Shown here one piece after another: positions 24,509 through 33,775 of a DNA stretch of 52,201 nt. Source of the stretch: Micromonospora orduensis (GTDB taxonomy: Bacteria > Actinomycetota > Actinomycetes > Mycobacteriales > Micromonosporaceae); assembly GCF_006228125.1 (NCBI RefSeq), contig NZ_VDFY01000218.1:1-52201 (forward strand). The letters run 5' to 3'. Both the position numbers and the translations under genes were made by a program. A model generated the notes under the pieces. It was not told the DNA's origin. It was given only the letters and a program-made list of their open reading frames with translations, and made no database searches. The stretch's first letter is position 1. Every line of letters starts with the position of its first letter.

Positions 24509-26770
24509 TCAGGCCACCGTGGCCGGGAACCGTTCCCACACCCGGTGGGCGGCCATCAACTGCTGGACCGCGGTCAGCGCCTCGGCGCCGGAGCCCGCAG
24601 TGACGGTGCCGGGGGTGCCGGTCACCCCGGCCTGCTCCAGGACGGTGACGCCGGCGCCCCAGGCGCCGATCGCCTTGACGTGCCGCCAGCACTCCTCGAT
24701 GAGCAGCAGCACGCGCGGGTCCACGGTCGCCGGGCCCGGCCGGCCCGCCTTGGCGTCGCGGGCCGGGATCGCGTCCGGCGCGGGCGTCGGAGCGCCGGCC
24801 AGCAGGAGGGCGTCGAACTCGACGGACCGGCCGGTGGCGAAGGTGCGCTGCACCGGCAGGTCGCCCACCATGCCACCGTGCGGGGCGATCAGCAGCGGCA
24901 CCATGCCGGCCTCGAAGATGGCCCGCCGCACCTCGCCGAGGTCGTCCAGGTCACCGTCCGGGTCCACGACGATGCCGACGGTACGGCCGTCGGTGGGCCA
25001 CTCCCGGCCGACCTGCGACAGCGCGGGGCTGGGCGTGACGTCGGCGAGCGGCGCGGTCGGCTGCGGCGCGGGCAGGCCCAGGCCGGTGGCGACCTGCGCG
25101 CACAGCACCGGGTCGATGTTGGCCAGGCTCTGCAGCTGGCGTTCCTTGATCGCCTGGTGGTAGCACTTGCCCAGCTCGAAGGTGTACGCGCGGATGATGT
25201 GCTCCTGCTCCACCGGCGACATGCTCAGCCAGAACAGGCGGACCTGGCTGTAGTGGTCGTCGAAGGACGCCGGGTTGGCACGGACCTTCGGCGCCTGCGC
25301 CACCGTCACGGGCACGTCGACGAACGCGTGCTCGGCGTCGCCGGCCGGGAACGGGTTGCCACCGTCCAGCGAGTTCGGCCGGTACGGCGCCACGCCCGCG
25401 TGCACGGCGTGCTGGTGGAAGCCGTCGCGCAGCATGTCGTTCACCGCGGCGTGCGGCCGGTTGATCGGGATCTGCGAGAAGTTGGGCCCGCCGAGGCGGG
25501 TGAGCTGCGTGTCGACGTACGAGAAGAGCCGGCCCTGGAGCAGCGGGTCGTTCGTGACGTCGATGCCGGGCGGCAGGTGGCCCAGGTGGAAGGCGACCTG
25601 CTCGGTCTCGGCGAAGAAGTTCGTCGGCGTCCGGTTGAGGACCAGCCGTCCGATCGGCTGCACCTCCGCCAGCTCCTCCGGCACGATCTTCGTCGGGTCG
25701 AGCAGGTCGATGCCGGCGAAGGTCTCCTCGGGGGTGTCCGGGAAGACCTGGATGCCGAGCTCCCACTCCGGGTACGCGCCGGCCTCGATGGCGTCGTAGA
25801 GGTCGCGCCTGTGGAAGTCCGGGTCCATGCCGCTGAGCATCTGCGCCTCCTCCCAGGTCAGGGAGTGCACGCCGAGCTTCGGCTTCCAGTGGAACTTGGC
25901 CAGCACCGTCTCACCGGCCTCGTTGACGAGGCGGAAGGTGTGCACGCCGAAGCCCTCCATCGTCCGGTACGAGCGGGGGATGCCCCGGTCGGACATGTTC
26001 CAGATGGTGTGGTGCTGCGCCTCGGTGTGCAGCGAGACGAAGTCCCAGAAGGTGTCGTGGGCGCTCTGCGCCTGGGGGATCTCGCGGTCCGGGTGCGGCT
26101 TCCCGGCGTGGATGATGTCGGGGAACTTGATCGCGTCCTGGATGAAGAAGACAGGCATGTTGTTGCCGACGAGGTCGAAGGTGCCCTCGTCGGTGTAGAA
26201 CTTCGTGGCGAAGCCGCGGGTGTCGCGGACGGTGTCGGCCGATCCGCGCGAGCCGAGGACTGTGGAGAACCGTACGAAGACCTCGGTCTCCCGCCCCTTC
26301 TTCAGGAAGCCGGCCCGGGTGACCGCCTCGGCGGTGCCGTACGCGGTGAAGACCCCGTGCGCGCCGGCGCCACGGGCGTGCACCACACGCTCCGGGATGC
26401 GCTCGTGGTCGAAGTGGGTGATCTTCTCGCGCAGGTGGTGGTCCTGGAGCAGGACCGGGCCGCGTGGTCCGGCCTTGAGTGAGTGGTCGGTGTCGCGCAG
26501 CCGCGCGCCGTTCGCGGTGGTCAGGTAGGCGCCCTGCTGACCGTTCGCGGTCGTCGGCGCGCCGGTCTCGGCGCCGGTGGGCGTACGCGTCTGCGGCGCG
26601 CCCTGTTCCGGCTTCGGCGGCAGGGGGTCGTGCGGGGTCGTCGGCTCATCGATCGTCGGCGGCGCGCTTCCAGGCGCGCCGGGCACCTCCGGAGTCAGTG
26701 CGTCGGCGATCTTTCCTGAGGCGGTCTTCACGACGTTCTTGACAGCCTCGGCGGGCTTGCTGGAATCCAC
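24509..26770 (-). CDS. katE: Large-subunit catalase, KatE/HPII type
   Basis: 753 residues, the size of E. coli HPII. Distal haem His131 (RVVHARGAGAHG), Asn in VGNNMPVFFIQDA (about 203-204), and proximal Tyr in RLFSYVDTQLTRLGG (near 418). A C-terminal flavodoxin-like domain (about 600-753) is present, as in HPII. It breaks down H2O2 in the cytosol. The N-terminal 80 residues are Pro/Thr-rich. GTG start with GGAGGGG 8 bp upstream. A stress-sigma-like promoter lies at 26817-26841. Terminates in a strong hairpin. Confidence 0.94.
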   Translation of the reverse strand: MDSSKPAEAVKNVVKTASGKIADALTPEVPGAPGSAPPTIDEPTTPHDPLPPKPEQGAPQTRTPTGAETGAPTTANGQQGAYLTTANGARLRDTDHSLKAGPRGPVLLQDHHLREKITHFDHERIPERVVHARGAGAHGVFTAYGTAEAVTRAGFLKKGRETEVFVRFSTVLGSRGSADTVRDTRGFATKFYTDEGTFDLVGNNMPVFFIQDAIKFPDIIHAGKPHPDREIPQAQSAHDTFWDFVSLHTEAQHHTIWNMSDRGIPRSYRTMEGFGVHTFRLVNEAGETVLAKFHWKPKLGVHSLTWEEAQMLSGMDPDFHRRDLYDAIEAGAYPEWELGIQVFPDTPEETFAGIDLLDPTKIVPEELAEVQPIGRLVLNRTPTNFFAETEQVAFHLGHLPPGIDVTNDPLLQGRLFSYVDTQLTRLGGPNFSQIPINRPHAAVNDMLRDGFHQHAVHAGVAPYRPNSLDGGNPFPAGDAEHAFVDVPVTVAQAPKVRANPASFDDHYSQVRLFWLSMSPVEQEHIIRAYTFELGKCYHQAIKERQLQSLANIDPVLCAQVATGLGLPAPQPTAPLADVTPSPALSQVGREWPTDGRTVGIVVDPDGDLDDLGEVRRAIFEAGMVPLLIAPHGGMVGDLPVQRTFATGRSVEFDALLLAGAPTPAPDAIPARDAKAGRPGPATVDPRVLLLIEECWRHVKAIGAWGAGVTVLEQAGVTGTPGTVTAGSGAEALTAVQQLMAAHRVWERFPATVA

Positions 26771-26816
26771 TGGACGAACCCCTCCATGGAGCGCTTACGA
26801 GCGGGCGTTTGCCCTG

Positions 26817-26841
26817 CTACCCCTGGCCAGGGGGTCAAAAC
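26817..26841 (-). promoter_or_regulatory. Stress-sigma (SigB-like) promoter of the catalase gene
   Basis: On the minus strand GTTTT (26837-26841), 14 bp, GGGTAG (26817-26822), close to the actinobacterial SigB-type pattern of a GTTT-like -35 and GGGTA -10. It is about 50 bp from the GTG. The spacer holds the palindrome CCCCTGGCCAGGGG (26820-26833). Confidence 0.5.
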
Positions 26842-26943
26842 ACAATCGATGCCGCAGGACTGGTGATTTCACCGATGCGTGGATCGCCGGTGCGGCCAAA
26901 ACTGACACACGTCGATATCCCTCGACCCTAGGGAGCGCCCGAC

Positions 26944-27834
26944 GTGTCCTCACCAACCACCACCCGTCCCCGTTCCATGGCAGCCCGGCTCGGCGTGGCC
27001 GCCGCCCTGGTCGCCGGCGCCGTCCTGGCCGGCCCGACCGGCGTCGCTCAGGCCGCGAGCCCGTACGAGCGGGGCCCCGCCCCGACCACCGCGATCCTGG
27101 AGGCCAGCCGCGGCCCGTTCGCCACCGCGTCGCAGAGTGTGTCCTCGCTGAGCGTCACCGGCTTCGGCGGCGGCGTCATCTACTACCCGACCAGCACCAG
27201 CGAGGGCGCCTTCGGCGCCATCGCCATCTCGCCCGGCTACACCGCCTCGTGGTCCAGCATCAGCTGGCTCGGACCGCGGATCGCCTCGCACGGTTTCGTG
27301 GTGATCGGCATCGAGACCAACACCCGGTTCGACCAGCCGGACAGCCGTGGCCGGCAGTTGCTCGCCGCGCTGGACTACCTCACCGAGCGCAGCTCGGTGC
27401 GCAGCCGCATCGACAGCAGTCGGCTCGCCGTGGCCGGCCACTCGATGGGCGGCGGTGGCAGTCTGGAGGCGGCCTCGGACCGGCCGTCGTTGCAGGCCGC
27501 GGTGCCGCTGGCGCCGTGGAACCTGGACAAGAGCTGGTCCGAGGTGCGGGTGCCCACGCTGATCATCGGTGGTGAGAGCGACAGTGTCGCGCCGGTCTCG
27601 TCGCACTCGGTGCCGTTCTACACGAGCATCCCGGCCTCCGCCGAGAAGGCGTACCTGGAGCTGAACGGCGCGAGCCACTTCTTCCCGCAGACGGTGAACA
27701 CGCCGACCGCCCGGCAGATGGTGGCCTGGCTGAAGCGGTTCGTCGACGACGACACCCGCTACGAGCAGTTCCTCTGCCCGGGGCCGAGCGGCTCGCAGAT
27801 CGAGGAGTACCGCAACACCTGCCCCAGCGCCTGA
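26944..27834 (+). CDS. Secreted cutinase / polyester-hydrolase homologue
   Basis: 296 residues. Signal peptide about 1-37 (ending AQA). The mature part closely follows the actinobacterial cutinases (Thermobifida Cut type) that also hydrolyse PET: SPGYTASW with oxyanion Tyr99, nucleophile Ser167 in AGHSMGGGGS, Trp192 in APWNLDKSW, Asp213 in GGESDSVAP, His245 in NGASHFFP, and a C-terminal disulfide pair Cys278/Cys293 in FLCPGP and NTCP. His166 and Phe246 are the ordinary cutinase residues, not the Ideonella PETase variants. GTG start with AGGGAG upstream. Ends in a strong terminator. Confidence 0.92.
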   Translation: MSSPTTTRPRSMAARLGVAAALVAGAVLAGPTGVAQAASPYERGPAPTTAILEASRGPFATASQSVSSLSVTGFGGGVIYYPTSTSEGAFGAIAISPGYTASWSSISWLGPRIASHGFVVIGIETNTRFDQPDSRGRQLLAALDYLTERSSVRSRIDSSRLAVAGHSMGGGGSLEAASDRPSLQAAVPLAPWNLDKSWSEVRVPTLIIGGESDSVAPVSSHSVPFYTSIPASAEKAYLELNGASHFFPQTVNTPTARQMVAWLKRFVDDDTRYEQFLCPGPSGSQIEEYRNTCPSA

Positions 27835-27846
27835 CCGTTGGGTTCC

Positions 27847-27874
27847 GGGGCGGCCGCCGGTGGGCGGCCGCCCC
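27847..27874 (+). terminator. Terminator after the cutinase gene
   Basis: Perfect 12-bp GC stem, arms 27847-27858 and 27863-27874, loop GGTG, starting 12 bp after the stop codon. Confidence 0.85.
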
Positions 27875-27897
27875 TCCGCGTCGGCCCATCGAAGGTC

Positions 27898-27934
27898 TTG
27901 ACGCAATTCCCAAGAAACGTACACTGCGAGTGTA
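27898..27934 (+). promoter_or_regulatory. Promoter and operator of the Liv-type ABC operon
   Basis: TTGACG (27898-27903), 16 bp, TACACT (27920-27925). The -10 is the left arm of the perfect inverted repeat TACACTGCGAGTGTA (27920-27934), a likely repressor site. The first ATPase gene starts 31 bp after it. Confidence 0.6.
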
Positions 27935-27965
27935 AATAACACCCGCCACGGCAGAGGGATGGGTG

Positions 27966-28744
<779 letters not shown>

Positions 28745-28748
<4 letters not shown>

Positions 28749-29467
28749 GCGCGCCGGACCTGCTCGTGGTGCGTGGCCTGGTGGCCGGCTACGGGGCCGC
28801 GCCGGTGCTGCGGGCCGTCGACCTCACCATCCCGGCGGGCACGATCGCCGCCGTCGTCGGCGCCAACGGCGCCGGCAAGACCACCCTGCTGCGCGCGCTC
28901 TCCGGCATGATCCGCCCGAGCGCCGGTCAGGTCGTCCTGGCCGGGGAGGACCTGCGGGGTACGCCGGTGGAGCAGCTCGTCCGGCGCGGCATGGCGCACG
29001 TGCCGGAGGGGCGGGGCGTGATCAGTGAGCTGACCGTCGACGAGAACCTGCGCCTCGGCGGGCTGTGGCGGCGCGACCGGGCCGACGCGGACCGCGCCCT
29101 CGACGAGGTCTACGAGCTGTTCGAGCCGCTCGCCCGCCGCCGCCGGCACCTCGGGCACCAGCTCTCCGGCGGCGAACGGCAGATGCTCGCGCTGGGCCGG
29201 GCGCTTGTCGGTCGGCCGAGACTGCTGCTGCTCGACGAGCCGTCGCTCGGCCTGGCGCCCCGGGTGGTCGCCCGGACGATGGCCCTGCTGCGGCAACTGC
29301 GCGACCGGACCGGCCTGACCGTGCTCCTGGTCGAGCAGAACGTGCGCAGCGCGCTCGCCGTCGCCGACCAGGGCGTGGTGATGTCCCTCGGCCGGGTCGT
29401 CGTCGCCGCCCCGGCGGCCCGGTTGCGCGACGACGTCGACCTGCGCCACGCGTACCTAGGTTTCTGA
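28745..29467 (+). CDS. Liv-type ABC transporter ATPase 2 (LivF-like)
   Basis: 240 residues, GTG overlapping the stop of ATPase 1. Walker A GANGAGKTTLLRALSG, LivF-type HVPEGRGVISELTVDENL, signature HQLSGGERQMLALGRAL, Walker B LLLLDEPSLGLAP, and VLLVEQNV. All motifs are intact, in contrast to ATPase 1. Pairs with it as the heterodimer of a branched-chain-amino-acid-type importer. Confidence 0.93.
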
Positions 29468-29496
29468 TCACCACCTCGTCCCTGGAAGGAGGACTG

Positions 29497-30375
29497 TTGG
29501 ACCGCTTCGTCTTCCTCACCGTCGACGGCCTGTCCCGGGGCGCGGTGTACGCCGCGTTCGCGCTGGCCCTGGTGCTCATCTGGCGGGCGGCGCGGGTCGT
29601 CAACTTCGCCCAGGGCGCGATGGCCGTCGCCGCCGCGTACGTCGCCTACTCCGTGTCCGCCGCGACCGGCTCGTACTGGTTGGGCTTCGGGGTGGCGATC
29701 GTCGCCGGGCTGCTGCTCGGCGCGGTGGTGGACCGCGTCGTGATGCGGCACGTCGACCACGCGTCACCGCTCAACCCGGTGATCGTCGCGCTCGGGCTGG
29801 TGCTGCTGATCCAGGCCGTGCTGGGCATGGTGTACGGCAACGAGTTCCGCCCCGCCGAGACGCCGTTCTCCCGCTCGGCCCTCACCGTGGGCGGCGTCGC
29901 GGTGCTGTCGCCGTACGACCTGTTCGTCTTCGCCACGATCGGGGTGGTGGTCAGCGGTCTGGCGTGGATGTTCGCCCGGACCCCGGTCGGTCTGCGGATG
30001 CGCGCGGCGGCCTTCGCGCCCGAGGTCTCCCGCCTGCTCGGGGTCAACGTCGGTGGCATGTTGACGCTCGGCTGGGCGCTGGCCTCCGGGGTGGGCGCGC
30101 TGGCCGCCATGCTTGTCATCCCGACCGAGTTGGGGTTGCATCCGCACGCGATGGACCTGGTGTTCGTCTCGGCGTTCACCGCGGCGGTGGTCGGCGGGTT
30201 GGACAGTCCACCGGGGGCGGTGGTCGGAGGGCTCGTGGTGGGCCTGCTGCTCTCGTACGTCAGCGGGTACGCCGGCAGTGACCTCACGCCCCTGGCGGTG
30301 CTGGTCCTGCTGCTGGCGGTGCTGCTGGTCCGGCCCGGCGGGCTGTTCGCCCCGGTCGCGGCGAGGCGGGTGTGA
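29497..30375 (+). CDS. Liv-type ABC permease (LivH-like)
   Basis: 292 residues, TTG start chosen because GGAAGGAGG ends 4 bp before it; no ATG or GTG suits. Eight or so membrane helices. LivH hallmarks: RGAVYAAFALALVLIWRAARVVNFAQGAMA near the N-terminus, RAAAFAPEVSRLLGVNV, and FTAAVVGGLDSPPGAVVGGL. The stop overlaps the LivM-like GTG. Confidence 0.9.
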   Translation: MDRFVFLTVDGLSRGAVYAAFALALVLIWRAARVVNFAQGAMAVAAAYVAYSVSAATGSYWLGFGVAIVAGLLLGAVVDRVVMRHVDHASPLNPVIVALGLVLLIQAVLGMVYGNEFRPAETPFSRSALTVGGVAVLSPYDLFVFATIGVVVSGLAWMFARTPVGLRMRAAAFAPEVSRLLGVNVGGMLTLGWALASGVGALAAMLVIPTELGLHPHAMDLVFVSAFTAAVVGGLDSPPGAVVGGLVVGLLLSYVSGYAGSDLTPLAVLVLLLAVLLVRPGGLFAPVAARRV

Positions 30376-31484
30376 GCGCCACCGGGGCGGTCCTGCCGCC
30401 GAGACACCGTCCGGTCGAGCCGGGTGACCGACCGGCCGACCGGCGCCGCGGCTCCACTCTGCTGCGCCACCTCGCCGTCGCGCTCGTCGTCGGGCTGCTG
30501 CTGGTGGCGGTCAGCTACACCGTCGAGCCGTTCCGCAACTTCCAGCTCGCCACGGTGGCCGCCTACCTCTGCGCGACCGCCGGCCTGACCGTCCTCACCG
30601 GGCTCAACGGTCAGCTCTCGCTCGGGCACGGCGCGTTGATGGCCGTCGGGGCGTACACGGTGGCCCTGTGCCAGAACGCGTTCGCCGACCGGGGGATGAC
30701 CGGCGGCTGGCTGCTGCCGCTGTCGCTGGGCGCGGCGATCGTCAGCACTGTCGCGGTCGGCGCGGTGGTCGGCGTGGCCGCGGCCCGGCTGCGCGGCCCC
30801 TACCTGGCCGGTGTCACCCTCGCCGTGGCCGTCGTCGTGCCGGCGCTGGCAGTCACGTTCGACGGTGTCCTCAACGGCGAGCAGGGCCTGTCGGTGCCGG
30901 TGGAGCCGCCGCCGGCGTCGCTCGGACCGTACTTTCCCTACGAGCGGTGGCAGCTCTGGCTCACCGGCGCGGCGACCCTGCTCGCGTTGCTGCTGCTGGC
31001 CAACCTGATCCGCAGCCGGTACGGGCGTACCTTCCGGGCGGTCCGCGACGACGAGGTGGCCGCACGCCTCGCCGGCATCCACGTGGCCCGTACCCAGGTC
31101 CTCGCGTTCGTGGTCAGCGCCGCCACCGCCGGTCTCGGCGGTGCGCTGCTGGCGGTGCTCGCGCAGAGCGTGTCGCCCGGCGCGTTCTCGTTGACCCTGT
31201 CGCTGTTCCTGCTGATGGCCGTCGTGATCGGTGGTCTCGGCCGGCTGGCCGGCGCCCTGTGGGGGGCCGTGCTGCTCGTGGCCCTGCCCGATCTCACCCA
31301 CTCCGCGACGGAGCTGCTCACGCTCTCGCCCGCGGTGGCCCAACGGCTGGAGGGCAACCTCCCGCTGGCGATCTTCGGACTCACCCTGATCGTCGTCATG
31401 ATCGCCGCCCCCGGCGGTGTGCAGGGCCTGCTGTCTCGTCTGGGCCGGGCACTGCTGGACCGCTGGTCGGCCCGGCGTTCCTGA
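30372..31484 (+). CDS. Liv-type ABC permease (LivM-like)
   Basis: 370 residues, GTG overlapping the LivH-like stop. About nine or ten membrane helices. LivM pattern: LTGLNGQLSLGHGALMAVGAYT, FRAVRDDEVAARLAGIHVARTQVLAFVVSAATAGLGGAL (cited in pieces), and AVVIGGLGRLAGALWGAVLL. A short hairpin (8-bp stem, 31494-31511) follows before the binding-protein gene. Confidence 0.9.
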   Translation: MSATGAVLPPRHRPVEPGDRPADRRRGSTLLRHLAVALVVGLLLVAVSYTVEPFRNFQLATVAAYLCATAGLTVLTGLNGQLSLGHGALMAVGAYTVALCQNAFADRGMTGGWLLPLSLGAAIVSTVAVGAVVGVAAARLRGPYLAGVTLAVAVVVPALAVTFDGVLNGEQGLSVPVEPPPASLGPYFPYERWQLWLTGAATLLALLLLANLIRSRYGRTFRAVRDDEVAARLAGIHVARTQVLAFVVSAATAGLGGALLAVLAQSVSPGAFSLTLSLFLLMAVVIGGLGRLAGALWGAVLLVALPDLTHSATELLTLSPAVAQRLEGNLPLAIFGLTLIVVMIAAPGGVQGLLSRLGRALLDRWSARRS

Positions 31485-31493
31485 GCTGTTCCG

Positions 31494-31511
31494 GCCCGGC
31501 CTCGGCCGGGC
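31494..31511 (+). other. Short intercistronic hairpin between LivM- and LivK-like genes
   Basis: GCCCGGCC (31494-31501) and GGCCGGGC (31504-31511) with a 2-bp centre. It may protect mRNA or modestly attenuate; too short to call a terminator. Confidence 0.35.
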
Positions 31512-31567
31512 GCCCCACCACCACACCATTCCCGAAATGACAGGACCGAGAAAGGTCGGTGTTTCCC

Positions 31568-32854
31568 ATGCACCGTACGGCACAACGCGGTCTCGCGATC
31601 GTCAGCACCATCGCCTTGTTGGTCGCCGCCGCCGGCTGTAGCGGTGACGACGGCTCCGGCCCCGGCGGGGCAGCGGTGCCGGGCGTCACCGGCACCGAGA
31701 TCGTCGTCGGCACCCACATGCCGCTCACCGGGCCGGCCTCGGCCGGATACTCCAAGATCGCTCCGGCGACGAAGGCGTACTTCGACTACGTCAACGCGGC
31801 CGGCGGTGTGCACGGTCGGAAGATCACCTACAAGGTCATGGACGACGGCTACAACCCGGCGAACACCCAGCAGGTGGTCCGCCAGCTCGTCCTCCAGGAC
31901 AAGGTCTTCGCCATCCTCAACGGCCTCGGCACGCCGACGCACACAGGCGTGCTCGACTTCCTCAAGAGCAACCGGGTGCCCGACCTGTTCGTCGCCTCCG
32001 GCAGCCGCAGCTGGGACCAGCCGGACAAGTATCCGGGCACGTTCGGGTTCAACCCGGACTACACGGTGGAGGGCAAGATCCTCGCCAACTACGCGAAGGC
32101 GAACCTGGCCGGGCAGAAGGTGTGCTTCCTGGGCCAGGACGACGACTTCGGCCGCGACAGCCTCCTCGGCGTGGAGAAGGTCCTCGGCGCCGGGGCGGTG
32201 GCGGTCAAGCAGACGTACGTCACCAGCAACACCAACGTGGCGCCGCAGATCGGCGCGTTCAAGGCGGCCGGTTGCCAGGTCGTGGTTCTCGCCACCGTGC
32301 CGGGCTTCACGGCGCTCTCCATCGGCACCGCCGCGCGGCTGGGCTTCAAGCCGCAGTGGCTGGTCTCCAACGTGGGCGCCGACCACCCGACCCTGGCCAA
32401 GCAGCTCGGCGCCGCGGCGCCTCTGCTGGAGGGCATGATCGGCACCAACTACCTGCCGATGCAGAACGACACCGCGAACCCGTGGATCCAGCTCTTCATG
32501 AAGGTGAACAAGGAGCACAACGGGGACGCGCCGTTCGACGGCAACATCGTCTACGGCATGTCGGTCGGCTACCTGTTCGTCCAGACGCTGCTCGCCGCCG
32601 GCAAGGACCTCACCCGGGAGAAGGTGCTCCAGGCCGTGCAGAAGGGCGGCTTCCAGGGGCCCGGGCTGGTGCCGCTGCGCTTCTCCGCGAGCGACCACTC
32701 CGGCTACGGCGGCCAGCGGCTGAGCCGGGTGAGTGGGGGAGTGCAGAGTTACTTCGGGCCGGCGTACGAGACCGACGAGGCGGACGGACCGGTCAAGGAG
32801 TACACCGCCACGCCGGTCGCGCCACCCGCGAACGGGGTGCCGACCGTCTCCTGA
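31568..32854 (+). CDS. Liv-type ABC substrate-binding lipoprotein
   Basis: 428 residues from ATG 31568; GTG 31559 is possible. Lipoprotein signal ending AAAGC. Periplasmic-binding-protein type 1 fold: IVVGTHMPLTGPASAGYSK, DDGYNPANTQQVVRQLV, FLGQDDDFGRD, and LVSNVGADHP. It belongs to the ABC-type branched-chain amino acid/amide/carboxylate receptors. The nearby acyl-CoA dehydrogenase and hydratase suggest an organic acid rather than leucine, but this is inference. Confidence 0.9.
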   Translation: MHRTAQRGLAIVSTIALLVAAAGCSGDDGSGPGGAAVPGVTGTEIVVGTHMPLTGPASAGYSKIAPATKAYFDYVNAAGGVHGRKITYKVMDDGYNPANTQQVVRQLVLQDKVFAILNGLGTPTHTGVLDFLKSNRVPDLFVASGSRSWDQPDKYPGTFGFNPDYTVEGKILANYAKANLAGQKVCFLGQDDDFGRDSLLGVEKVLGAGAVAVKQTYVTSNTNVAPQIGAFKAAGCQVVVLATVPGFTALSIGTAARLGFKPQWLVSNVGADHPTLAKQLGAAAPLLEGMIGTNYLPMQNDTANPWIQLFMKVNKEHNGDAPFDGNIVYGMSVGYLFVQTLLAAGKDLTREKVLQAVQKGGFQGPGLVPLRFSASDHSGYGGQRLSRVSGGVQSYFGPAYETDEADGPVKEYTATPVAPPANGVPTVS

Positions 32855-32874
32855 CCACCCGTACCACCGGCCGT

Positions 32875-32910
32875 CGACCGGGTGTGGCCGCTCGTGACCA
32901 CACCCGGTCG
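32875..32910 (+). terminator. Terminator of the Liv-type operon
   Basis: Perfect 13-bp stem, arms 32875-32887 and 32898-32910, 10-base loop, 20 bp after the stop. Confidence 0.85.
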
Positions 32911-32947
32911 GACGGCTGCGCGGGTTCCGGTGCGGCGGCGGTGGACG

Positions 32948-32977
32948 TTGACCGAGACAGATCAGCCCTCCTACTAT
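32948..32977 (+). promoter_or_regulatory. Promoter before the second TetR gene
   Basis: TTGACC (32948-32953), 18 bp, TACTAT (32972-32977). An in-frame ATG at 32999 would give a nearly leaderless message with a 34-residue longer TetR protein; the chosen ATG is at 33101. Confidence 0.5.
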
Positions 32978-33100
32978 CCGCACCATGGCTGCAAATTTAT
33001 GTCCGCACTCCATCGTCACCGGCCGCCACCGGCTGATCATCGCGTGGCTAGACTCGGCGGCGCGGCGGGAGACGCCGTGGCGGTGAGGGGGCGAAGGCGC

Positions 33101-33712
33101 ATGGAGACGGTCGAGGCGACGGGGCGGGTCGACGGGCGGACCGCCCGGGCGGAGCGCACCCGCGCGGCCATCGTCGAGGCGCACCTCGCGCTCATCTCCG
33201 AGGGCGACCTGCGGCCGACCGGGGAACGCATCGCCGAACGGGCCGGCATCTCGCTGCGGACGCTCTGGACCAACTTCAAGGACATGGAGACCCTGTTCGA
33301 GGCGAGCGGCGCCGAGGTGCTCCGCCAGCAGGACTCCGCCTACCGGCCGATCCCACCCGGGTTGCCGCTGGCCAAGCGGGTCGACGCGTACTGCCGGCAG
33401 CGAGCCCGGCTGCTCCAGCTCATCGCGCCGTCGGCGCGGGCCGCCCAGATGCGCGAGCCGGTCTCGGAGCAGTTGCGCCGTAACCGCCTCAAGCACGTCG
33501 ACCGGGTTCGCGAGGAGGTCGAGCACCTCTTCGCCGCCGAGCTGGCGCGGGCCGGACGAGGGCGGGAACAGCTGCTCAACGCGCTGGTGGCGGCGAGCAT
33601 GTGGTCGGCGTGGTCGATGCTGCGCGACGGCCTCGGGCTGGGCGTGGACGCGGCCCGCGCGGTGATGGCCCGTACGGTGGGCGCCCTGCTGGCCGAGGTG
33701 GCGGCCGACTGA
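33101..33712 (+). CDS. TetR-family regulator
   Basis: 203 residues. Helix-turn-helix at about 13-60: RTRAAIVEAHLALISEGDLRP, then ERIAERAGISLRTLWTNFKDM. The rest is a helical ligand and dimer domain (VEHLFAAELARAGRGREQLL). It lies between the transport operon and the LuxR/acyl-CoA dehydrogenase genes, so it is a candidate to bind the palindromes at 27920 and/or 36615. The longer N-terminal extension from 32999 is low-complexity and less likely. Confidence 0.85.
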   Translation: METVEATGRVDGRTARAERTRAAIVEAHLALISEGDLRPTGERIAERAGISLRTLWTNFKDMETLFEASGAEVLRQQDSAYRPIPPGLPLAKRVDAYCRQRARLLQLIAPSARAAQMREPVSEQLRRNRLKHVDRVREEVEHLFAAELARAGRGREQLLNALVAASMWSAWSMLRDGLGLGVDAARAVMARTVGALLAEVAAD

Positions 33713-33775
33713 TCCCGGCCCCGGCCGGCGTCGTCCCTCTTTCCATCCGGTTACCGATGGGTGACACTGGGACGC

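Noticed and set aside
31494..31511. Terminator inside the Liv-type operon
   Set aside because: Only 8 bp with a 2-bp centre, and the binding-protein gene has no clear promoter of its own after it; kept only as a weak hairpin.
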